This document shows, piece after piece, positions 17,770 to 24,211 of a stretch of DNA of 52,802 bases (positions are counted from its first letter, which is position 1; each line of letters starts with the position of its first letter). This DNA is from VRUE01 sp033856195. Lineage in GTDB: Bacteria; Actinomycetota; Thermoleophilia; Solirubrobacterales; 70-9. The DNA is taken from NCBI GenBank assembly GCA_033856195.1, contig JAWVFL010000085.1, positions 1-52,802 of the forward strand, written 5' to 3'. A model generated the notes under the pieces. That model was given only the letters and a program-made list of their open reading frames with translations, did no database searches and was not told the DNA's origin. The position numbers were made by a program, and so were the translations under genes.

Positions 17770-18639
17770 TTGACCCGCCTCTTCGGATTCGCGCAGTTCG
17801 AGTTTGCCGGCACGCTCGCCGTCGGCGACGGCCGCTTCGTGGTCCGCGACGACGGTGGCGAGCGCGTGCTCGTAGTCGAGACGCTGGCCGCGCCTCCTCC
17901 CGCCCGGCGCCGGCGTCGCCGGCCACGCGAGGCGCGAGTTGACGAACTTCCGCCGGAGCTGCCTCTGACCCGAATCACCGCGGTGCGGGCATTCGAAGCC
18001 TTTGAGGACGATGGCGCCGCGCAGGCTTGGCTGAGAACGGCAAGCGGCGAGGAGGAGACGGTGGATCGGCTGGTCGAGGAAGGGATCGACGATCTCAACG
18101 CGGCGCTGCACACCCATGCCGTCGCCAGTGGAGATCCACATCCGCAAGCCGCCGATCCCAGACGGGCGGTCACAGTTCGAATCGGCTACGGCAGCGGTGA
18201 GGAGCTCGTTGACGGCATCTTCACCGCCGCACACAAGGTGGACCTCGGGCAGGGGTCGGCCTCGAACCGCCGACAGCGCGACGAAGAGCTGCGACCCCAG
18301 CAACGCCTCGCCGCCGTGCTCGGCGGCCGCGAGCAGTTGGACGCTTGCGAGACGCTGCTGCTGCGCGCCCGCGCGGACCTCGCCGCGGGCCGCGATCGGG
18401 AGGCGGCGCTGCAGCTGCGGGTGGGCCTGGAGGCGCTCCTCGTCGAGCTGCGTGGCGCCCTGGCCGATCCCAGTCACGAGGAGGACATGGCGGCGCTGCA
18501 GGCTCGGCGCCACGAGGCGGGCGAGCTGGCTAACGCCGCTCTGAACGGCGATCTCGACGAGGATCAAGCCGAGGGCCTCGGCGAGGTTCTCACGTTGGCC
18601 GAGCGGGTGCTGCGCCGCCGCCGCGTGCTGAGCGGCTAG
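17770..18639 (+). CDS. Uncharacterised protein downstream of the cell-wall hydrolase
   Basis: A 289-residue protein with no motif I recognise. The N-terminal ~45 residues (LFGFAQFEFAGTLAVGDGRF) look like a small beta domain. An Arg-rich linker (PPPARRRRRRPRE) and a central mixed region follow. The C-terminal half is helical (AAVLGGREQLDACETLLLRA) and carries a repeated 'AGRDREAALQLRVGLEALL' type pattern that resembles TPR-like packing. The start is TTG at 17770, 22 bases after the hydrolase stop, so the two may be co-transcribed. The 3' end overlaps the convergent HAD gene by four bases. Confidence 0.7.
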   Translation: MTRLFGFAQFEFAGTLAVGDGRFVVRDDGGERVLVVETLAAPPPARRRRRRPREARVDELPPELPLTRITAVRAFEAFEDDGAAQAWLRTASGEEETVDRLVEEGIDDLNAALHTHAVASGDPHPQAADPRRAVTVRIGYGSGEELVDGIFTAAHKVDLGQGSASNRRQRDEELRPQQRLAAVLGGREQLDACETLLLRARADLAAGRDREAALQLRVGLEALLVELRGALADPSHEEDMAALQARRHEAGELANAALNGDLDEDQAEGLGEVLTLAERVLRRRRVLSG

Positions 18640-19304
18640 AGAGCGAGACGGCGGGCGACAGCGGCGTCGAGCAGGGACTCGGCGATCTCGTGTGCCTCTG
18701 CCAGCTCGATTCCTTCCAGGGAGGGAATGCCGATCACGGTCAACCCGGCGGAGCGGGCGGCGGCGACTCCGGTAGGCGAGTCCTCGAGCGCGACGACGGC
18801 GGGGCCGGGCTCGACCCCGAGCCGACGGCATGCCTCGAGGTAGGGGTCAGGGGCCGGCTTCGGCGCCGCCACTTCGTGCGCGCTGAGGATGACGTCGAAG
18901 CGATCGGCAAAGCCGACGATCTCCAGTGAGCGGCGAACAAAAGCCAGCGGGGAGTTGGAGACGAGGCCGATTGGGGTCCCCCGTTGTCGCAGCTGGCGCA
19001 GCAACTCGCGGGCGCCGACCATCGCCTCCACCCCATGCTCGAGCTCGGCGACGACCAGCTCGTTGAGCTCCTCGATCAGCTCCAGGGCCCGGCCGGGCTC
19101 GTCCAGCCGCCGCTCGAGGATCCCGCCGGCGATCTCCGCCGAGGCGCCGACCAGCTCGCGCTTGTGGTGGGGCGTGAAGGAAAGCCCGCGCCGCTCGAAG
19201 AGATCCTGCTCCGCCCGGGTCCAGACCGACTCCGTGTCGAGCAGCAGGCCGTCGTTGTCGAAGACGACGGCGGCGGGCAGAGGCGTCTCCATCGCCCTGA
19301 GCAT
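18636..19304 (-). CDS. HAD-superfamily hydrolase, beta-phosphoglucomutase/phosphatase type
   Basis: A 222-residue soluble phosphatase-like protein. Motif I is VVFDNDGLLLDTE (nucleophile and acid Asp pair), motif II is GLVSNSP, motif III includes KPAPDPYLEA, and motif IV is VALEDSPTGVAAARSAG. The helical cap after motif I places it with subfamily IA enzymes such as beta-phosphoglucomutase or phosphoglycolate phosphatase. Substrate cannot be told from sequence. Two ATGs are possible (19304 and 19292); the second gives the more usual METPLPAAVVFD start. It is divergent from the small gene at 19316 with almost no space. Confidence 0.88.
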   Translation of the reverse strand: MLRAMETPLPAAVVFDNDGLLLDTESVWTRAEQDLFERRGLSFTPHHKRELVGASAEIAGGILERRLDEPGRALELIEELNELVVAELEHGVEAMVGARELLRQLRQRGTPIGLVSNSPLAFVRRSLEIVGFADRFDVILSAHEVAAPKPAPDPYLEACRRLGVEPGPAVVALEDSPTGVAAARSAGLTVIGIPSLEGIELAEAHEIAESLLDAAVARRLAL

Positions 19305-19315
19305 ATGGTTGTTCG

Positions 19316-19780
19316 GTGCCCTTTCACGTCGAGCTCAGCAGCGGCATCGATCATGCCCGCGCCTTCAATCTCAGCCGCGCGCTGCTGCTGGCACAAGTGA
19401 TAGCGCCCTGGCTCGAGGATCTGTCGATCGAGCTCGGCGAACAGGACTGGCAGCCGGCCGACTGCCAGCTGAAGATTCTCGAGGGACCCCATCTCAGCGG
19501 TCCCGACCTCGCTTTTGGTCAAGGCTGGGCAAACGCCGAGCGCGCTTCGGAGAACGTCACCAAGCGCGAGCTTGCCGCCGCTCCCGTCCCCACGCACCCA
19601 GACGCATTCGTCGTCGAAACGGAGAGTCCCAAGGCTGCCGTCAGCGAGATGCTCGACGGACGGCGAGCGACGCCGGTTGCCTGGGGCGAGGCGCGGCAGC
19701 GGATCGACGGCCGCGACCCGGAGGTCGCGGCCGTGATCCTGGTGCTTAGGCGGCCTGCGGCTGGCCCGCCGCGAAGCTGA
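19316..19780 (+). CDS. Uncharacterised small protein
   Basis: A 154-residue open frame starting at GTG 19316, only 11 bases from the divergent HAD gene. The product (VELSSGIDHARAFNLSRALL onward) has no motif I recognise. The middle region (QADW-like WQPADCQLKILEG) and the C-terminus (RDPEVAAVILVLRR) look like a folded alpha/beta protein with ordinary codon use. Its last 35 bases overlap the convergent universal stress gene. It could be a conserved lineage-specific gene; expression is not shown by the sequence. Confidence 0.55.
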   Translation: MPFHVELSSGIDHARAFNLSRALLLAQVIAPWLEDLSIELGEQDWQPADCQLKILEGPHLSGPDLAFGQGWANAERASENVTKRELAAAPVPTHPDAFVVETESPKAAVSEMLDGRRATPVAWGEARQRIDGRDPEVAAVILVLRRPAAGPPRS

Positions 19781-20426
19781 CCGCCTTGCCGCGCGGGACG
19801 ACGAGCACCGGGAAGTTCGCGGTCTCGACCGCGTAGTCGCTGGCGGCGCTGAGCGTGACCTTGCCGACGGGGGACTCCGGACGGGAGCCGACGACGAGCA
19901 GGTCGATGTGACCGCCACCCGCACGCTCCGCCACCGTGGCCCCAAGCGCTGCGGCGAGGCTTTCGGCTGTCTGCCGCGCGGCCGGATCGCCTTCGTCGAT
20001 GACGCCGATCGTGTTGATGCTCACCGAGGGGTTGTCGCGCAGGCCAGCAGGGGCGACGGCGATCGCCGCCGGCCCACCGAGCAGGAGCTTGTGAGCCGGG
20101 ATGCCGGGCTTGACCGTACCCGGCGCGGTGCGGTACTCGGAGCCGAAGACGATCACGTCGGCGTTCTCGCGCTCGGCCAGCTCGGCGAGACCGACGCTCG
20201 TGCCGGGATTGACGACCACGTGACGTGGCATGTCCGGAGCGCCAACCGATTCGGCGCCGCGGGCGAGCAGGTCCTCGGCCTCCTTCGCCTCTAGCGCCCC
20301 ACCCTGGGAGTGGCGAACGTAGGCGAGCGAGAGCTCGCCGCCGGCGAAGGCGAGTAGGCGACCGAGGGCAAGCGCGTCGCGGTCGTTGTCGGTGTCGTCG
20401 TAGGAAACGATTATGCGAGGTGCCAT
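19746..20426 (-). CDS. Universal stress protein (two UspA-like halves)
   Basis: The 226-residue protein begins RIIVSYDDTDNDRDALALG, a typical UspA start. The first domain carries a segment ADVIVFGSEYRTAPGTVKPG in the usual nucleotide-binding position. A second, shorter repeat follows (SINTIGVIDEGDPAARQTAE to LLVVGSRPESPVGKVTLSAASDYAVETANFPVLVV, here abbreviated). The G-x2-G-x9-G(S/T) ATP motif is best preserved in the second half (GSRPESPVGKVTLSAAS). AAGGAG sits six bases before the ATG. It is divergent from the LysR gene across about 106 bases. Confidence 0.85.
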   Translation of the reverse strand: MAPRIIVSYDDTDNDRDALALGRLLAFAGGELSLAYVRHSQGGALEAKEAEDLLARGAESVGAPDMPRHVVVNPGTSVGLAELAERENADVIVFGSEYRTAPGTVKPGIPAHKLLLGGPAAIAVAPAGLRDNPSVSINTIGVIDEGDPAARQTAESLAAALGATVAERAGGGHIDLLVVGSRPESPVGKVTLSAASDYAVETANFPVLVVPRGKAVSFAAGQPQAA

Positions 20427-20519
20427 CGGCTGCTCCTTGGGCGATAGAGGTCAGGCTGAAGCTCTGTCGATACTCCCACTCTCCTTGAATCATCACAACT
20501 GTCAATGCCTATGTGCTCG

Positions 20520-20534
20520 ATAAGCTTTGCTTAT
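20520..20534. promoter_or_regulatory. Perfect inverted repeat overlapping the LysR start codon
   Basis: ATAAGC-TTT-GCTTAT is a perfect 6-3-6 palindrome at 20520-20534, and its last two bases are part of the LysR ATG (20533-20535). It is the only AT-rich palindrome in the divergent uspA/lysR gap. A natural reading is an autoregulatory site for the LysR protein, which would block its own translation start region and could also act on the stress-protein gene. Confidence 0.5.
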
Positions 20535-21450
20535 GTTGAATACGAGCCGGCTCAACGTGCTCCGCGAGGTCGTCGGCAGCGGCTCGTTCTCGGCAGCCGC
20601 CGACGCGCTCTCCTACTCGCAGTCAGCGGTCTCGCAGGCCATCGCCACCCTCGAGGCCGAGGTGGGCACGACGCTGGTCGAGCGGGACCGGGGCGGCGTG
20701 CGGCCGACGGCTGCCGGAGCCGCTCTGGTCACTCATGCCGAGGGCATCCTGGGTCGGATGGAAGCCGCCGAGACGGAGCTCGCCGCGATCGCCGGCGGCC
20801 GCGCCGGCCGGCTGCGCATCGCTTCTTTCCCGAGCGCCGGGGCCACTCTGCTGCCGTTGGCGATAGCCGGGTTCAACGCCGGGCATCCGGGTGTCGAGGT
20901 CACCCTCGCCGAGGGCGAGCCCGAGGAGATGGCGCCACGCTTGCGCGCAGGCGAGTTCGATTTCGCCCTGCTCTACGAATTCGAGGGCGTCGGCGAACGG
21001 CTCGGCGCAGGGATACGCCGCTTCGAGCTGCTCGAGGACCCACTGCACCTCGCCCTGCCCACCGCCCACCCACTGGCGCGCCGGCGCCAGGTCCGCCTCG
21101 AGGACCTGCGTGAGGAGTCCTGGGTGCAGACCGCGGTCAGCGGACCCTGCGCTCGGCACGTGGTCCGCTCCTGCCATGCAGCGGGCTTCGAGCCGCGGGT
21201 CTCCTTCGAGAGCGACGATTACCAGACGGTCCAGGGCTTGGTCGCCGCGGGTGTGGGCGTCGGGCTGATCCCCCAGCTGGCTCTCTCCGCGGTGCGCAGC
21301 GACATCCGCATCCGCGCCCTGCACCCGCAGAGCCCTGTCCGCACGGTCTTCGCGGCGACCCGCCGCGGCGCGCCCGTCACGCCGGCGGTGGCGACGCTGC
21401 TCGACACCTTGCGCGAGGTGGCTCGCTCCCACGGCAAAGAGGCCGACTGA
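20533..21450 (+). CDS. LysR-family transcriptional regulator
   Basis: A 305-residue regulator. Residues 1-60 are the LysR winged HTH (NVLREVVGSGSFSAAADALS, then SQSAVSQAIATLEAEVGTTL). Residues ~88-295 are the periplasmic-binding-protein-like co-inducer domain (GRLRIASFPSAGATLLPLAI, GLVAAGVGVGLIPQLAL). The frame opens at a TTG six bases earlier, but ATG 20533 gives the usual MLNTSRLNVLREV start. Divergent orientation to the universal stress gene makes that gene a likely target. The gene ends 11 bases before a perfect hairpin terminator. Confidence 0.92.
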   Translation: MLNTSRLNVLREVVGSGSFSAAADALSYSQSAVSQAIATLEAEVGTTLVERDRGGVRPTAAGAALVTHAEGILGRMEAAETELAAIAGGRAGRLRIASFPSAGATLLPLAIAGFNAGHPGVEVTLAEGEPEEMAPRLRAGEFDFALLYEFEGVGERLGAGIRRFELLEDPLHLALPTAHPLARRRQVRLEDLREESWVQTAVSGPCARHVVRSCHAAGFEPRVSFESDDYQTVQGLVAAGVGVGLIPQLALSAVRSDIRIRALHPQSPVRTVFAATRRGAPVTPAVATLLDTLREVARSHGKEAD

Positions 21451-21461
21451 CCCCCGAACGT

Positions 21462-21495
21462 GGAACCGCCCCCGGGAGAGCGCGGGGGCGGTTCC
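21462..21495. terminator. Bidirectional terminator between lysR and amt2
   Basis: A perfect 13-base-pair stem (21462-21474 with 21483-21495, arms ggaaccgcccccg / cgggggcggttcc) encloses an eight-base loop. It lies between the convergent lysR and amt2 genes. There is no long T-run on either side, but stem strength and position make it a shared terminator. Confidence 0.75.
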
Positions 21496-21536
21496 TGTCT
21501 CCTCGTTCTGGCTGCCAGCCGCAGCCCGGCCGTCCG

Positions 21537-22907
21537 CTAGACGCCTCCTGCCGTCGGGGCAGGCGCCGTTGGGGCGGTGCCGACCCCATCGGGGTAACCG
21601 AGCGACGGAACGTCCGAGGGGTAGACCTCGTGGCCGTGGACGGCGATGTCGCCGATCTCCATTTCCTCATCGGACATACGGAGCGGTACCACAAGCCCGA
21701 CCAGCTTGAGGAGGATGAACGTCCCGATGGACGAGAACACGATCACCCAGAGGGCGGTAAGCGCCTGCCAGCCAAGCAGGTGCAGCCCGCCTCCCGAGAT
21801 CGTGCCGGCAAGGGTGGTTTCCGCCATAGCATTGTTGGCGAAGATGCCAACAAGGAGGCCGCCGGCGACCCCGGCGAAGCCGTGCGTGTAGACGACGCCG
21901 AGGGTGTCGTCCACGTTGCGGAATGGCTTCACCCTGCTCAGGTAGTTGAGGGCGAAGTAGACCAACGTGCTGGCGGTGACACCAATGATTATCGCGCCCC
22001 AGCCGTTGACGAAACCGGCTCCAGGGGTGATCGCAACGAGGCCGACGATCATGCCGTTGACGCTGCCGATCAGACTCGGCTTGCGCCCGGTCGCGTAGTC
22101 CCAAGCGACCCAGACCAGGAAGGCGACGGCGGTACAGAGGTTGGTGTTGAGCACAGCGGCGGAGGCGATCGCACCGGCGGAGTACCAGTCACCACCGTTG
22201 AAACCGTTCCATCCCAGCCAGAGCAGGCCGGCCCCGACGGCGACCATCGCCAGGTTGTTCGGCGCATCGACCTCGCGGTCGCGCTGCAGGCGCGGGCCGA
22301 TAACCCACGCCGCCACGAAGCCGGAGACGCCCGCGGCGAGGTGGATCACGTAGCCGCCGGAGAAGTCAATTGCACCGTGCTGGGCGAAGTAGCCACCGCC
22401 CCAGATCAGGAAGGCGTTGATCGTGTAGACGAGGACGGTCCAGAGGGCGACGAACGGGATCCAGGCCTTGAAATTGATCCGCCCCAGCACCGACCCCAGC
22501 ATCAGCAGTGGCGTAATCGCGGCGAAGACGATCTGGAAATAGGCGAGCGTCGACTGCGGGAATTCGATTTCTTCGGATACCACGGGCAGCAGGGGGATAT
22601 GGCCGTGTCCGAGCTCACTGGCGCTGCTCAAGATCGAACCTGGCTGGCCCCACATATTGGCCAGGAAGCTGCTGCCGCTGGCCCCAAATATGTGCATTGG
22701 GGTTCCAAATGCCATCTTGAACGCGAACAGGCACCAGAGGATGAGCACGATCGCGAAGGCGACAAAGGCCATCATCATCGAGTTCACCGACCAGCGCTTC
22801 TGCATCACGCCGCCGTAGAGAACGACCAGCCCCGGAATGCTCATCAGGCCGACCAGGGTCGCGGCGGTGAGCTGCCATGAGTTGGCGCCTTCGCTCAACC
22901 ATTCCAT
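21537..22907 (-). CDS. amt: Ammonium transporter (Amt/MEP/Rh), stand-alone copy
   Basis: A second ammonium channel of 456 residues, without the cleavable signal sequence of the first copy and starting MEWLSEGANSWQLTAATLVG. Eleven hydrophobic segments fit the Amt fold. Pore histidines are His189 (SGGYVIHLAAG) and His342 (GVVYTHGFAG), and WNGFNGGDWYSAG and LNTNLCTAVAF are family motifs. The C-terminus ends in a Pro/Ala-rich tail after EMEIGDIAVHGHEVYP. Unlike the copy at 12418 it has no glnB partner. Two copies of a small palindrome lie in its promoter region. Confidence 0.94.
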   Translation of the reverse strand: MEWLSEGANSWQLTAATLVGLMSIPGLVVLYGGVMQKRWSVNSMMMAFVAFAIVLILWCLFAFKMAFGTPMHIFGASGSSFLANMWGQPGSILSSASELGHGHIPLLPVVSEEIEFPQSTLAYFQIVFAAITPLLMLGSVLGRINFKAWIPFVALWTVLVYTINAFLIWGGGYFAQHGAIDFSGGYVIHLAAGVSGFVAAWVIGPRLQRDREVDAPNNLAMVAVGAGLLWLGWNGFNGGDWYSAGAIASAAVLNTNLCTAVAFLVWVAWDYATGRKPSLIGSVNGMIVGLVAITPGAGFVNGWGAIIIGVTASTLVYFALNYLSRVKPFRNVDDTLGVVYTHGFAGVAGGLLVGIFANNAMAETTLAGTISGGGLHLLGWQALTALWVIVFSSIGTFILLKLVGLVVPLRMSDEEMEIGDIAVHGHEVYPSDVPSLGYPDGVGTAPTAPAPTAGGV

Positions 22908-22952
22908 AGATCCGGTGTTTCCTTTCTTCTCGAGGGCTGCCGATCACAAATG

Positions 22953-23004
22953 CTGCCGCCGGCACAAAGCGCCCAATGAATTGCCGTAAGCCTGCCGCCG
23001 GCAC
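22953..23004. promoter_or_regulatory. Two copies of palindrome TGCCGcCGGCA upstream of amt2
   Basis: The 13-base string CTGCCGCCGGCAC occurs at 22953-22965 and again at 22992-23004, 39 bases apart. Each contains the palindrome TGCCG-C-CGGCA. They sit 46 to 97 bases upstream of the amt2 start in a 192-base divergent gap. Helically spaced (close to four turns) repeated palindromes suggest a regulator binding as two dimers. Confidence 0.45.
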
Positions 23005-23099
23005 GCCTCCATCACCTCGTACAGCTGTCTAAAGATCGGTCCTGGAGGTTCGCCAGATTGGCGGTTCAGGTCCCGGAATGAGCCGTTAATCTGCGCGTG

Positions 23100-23447
23100 A
23101 TGCCGCTCGAAGGACATTTCAAACGCGTCAACACGCCGCTGCGACGGTTGACGAAGCGGGAGCGCAACGTCGTCATAACCGGCGTTGTAGTGACCTTCGT
23201 CGCACTGGCGGCGCTGATTCTCGCCACCGCCGGAGACAGTCAGCCGCCACCGGCGCCCGGCTGCATCCGCGTCTCCGTCGCCGGGCGCACCGGCGCCGAG
23301 CTGATCCAGGCCTGCGGCATGAAGGCAAGGAGGCTCTGCGCCCGAAGCGTGGGCCACGACGAGCCCCAGTTTCTAGCGATCGCTGCGGGCTGCGCCGATC
23401 AGAGCATCCGCCCGGCCGCTGTGCCAGCCGCTGCCGGCGCGGGCTAA
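23100..23447 (+). CDS. Small single-pass membrane protein, unknown function
   Basis: A 115-residue protein starting MPLEGHFKRVNTPLRRLTKR at ATG 23100 (a GTG lies directly upstream). A basic N-terminus (RRLTKRER) precedes a single hydrophobic segment at ~24-43, so the C-terminal ~70 residues should be outside the cytoplasm. That outer part has four cysteines (in GCIRV, QACGM, RLCAR and AGCAD), perhaps two disulfides, and an Ala/Pro tail. I do not recognise the family. It is divergent from amt2 and overlaps the convergent sirtuin gene by four bases. Confidence 0.6.
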   Translation: MPLEGHFKRVNTPLRRLTKRERNVVITGVVVTFVALAALILATAGDSQPPPAPGCIRVSVAGRTGAELIQACGMKARRLCARSVGHDEPQFLAIAAGCADQSIRPAAVPAAAGAG

Positions 23448-24211
23448 GCGAGTGCGGCGAGGAGGGCGCGTAGCTCCGCGTCGACCTCGCCTTCGAGCTT
23501 GACGGCGGCATCGCCGTCGTAGGGCGTCGAGCCCTTGGTGACGATGGCGAGCTTGCCGCCGCGCTCGAGGGTCACGGCGGGAAGGCTGGCCACGGGGAAC
23601 ACGGCCAGCGACGATCCGATGCAGATCAGCAGCTCGGCGCCGTCCGCCAAGTCCTGAGCGCGCGTCATCGCGCCCTCCGGCAGCATCTCGCCGAAGAGCA
23701 CGACGTCGGGCTTGACCGGACCGGCACAGCCGGCGCAAATCGCAATGCCGTCAGCGTCGAAGAGCGGGCCCATCTCATCGAGGCCGTACGAGGCCGCGCA
23801 GCGCCGGCACGACGAGGTCTCGATCGAGCCGTGGACCTCGACCACGTTCTGTGAACCGGCGGCACCGTGCAGGCGGTCGATGTTCTGGGTGACCACGGCC
23901 TCGATCAGCCCCTGCCGCTCCAGCTCGGCAAGCGCCTCATGTGCCGCATTCGGTCGCTTGTCCCCCAGCGACTGGAAGCGCGGCCGGTAGTAGGACCAGA
24001 AGCGAGCCGGATCGCGCTCGAAGACGTCGATGTGGGCGACCTCCATCGGGTCGACCTCGGCCCAGAGCCCCGTCTCGGGCGTGCGGAAGTCGGGGATCCC
24101 GGAGGGAACCGAAATCCCCGCCCCGGTCAGGGCAACGGTGCGGGACGACTCGCGGATCAGCTCCGCGAGTCGCTCCACTTCGGCCGTCGCGACGTCTACC
24201 TGCCGCTCCAC
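23444..24211 (-). CDS. NAD-dependent protein deacylase, Sir2 family
   Basis: Removes acyl groups from lysines with NAD consumption. The 255 residues contain GAGISVPSGIPDFR (30-43), TQNIDRLHGAAG (109-119) and the catalytic His127 in EVHGSIE. A zinc ribbon (Cys135, Cys138, Cys159, Cys162) and the NAD-binding GSSLAVFPVASLP complete the domain. No Tyr-x2-Arg pair typical of desuccinylases was seen in the substrate loop, so deacetylase is the better guess. Its start lies 16 bases inside the end of the fused beta-oxidation gene, indicating one transcript and coupled translation. Confidence 0.93.
   Translation of the reverse strand: MERQVDVATAEVERLAELIRESSRTVALTGAGISVPSGIPDFRTPETGLWAEVDPMEVAHIDVFERDPARFWSYYRPRFQSLGDKRPNAAHEALAELERQGLIEAVVTQNIDRLHGAAGSQNVVEVHGSIETSSCRRCAASYGLDEMGPLFDADGIAICAGCAGPVKPDVVLFGEMLPEGAMTRAQDLADGAELLICIGSSLAVFPVASLPAVTLERGGKLAIVTKGSTPYDGDAAVKLEGEVDAELRALLAALA

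Noticed and set aside
21630..22880. A 416-residue plus-strand frame opposite amt2
   Set aside because: Composition (Asp/Gln/Arg-rich) matches an antisense shadow of hydrophobic Amt codons.
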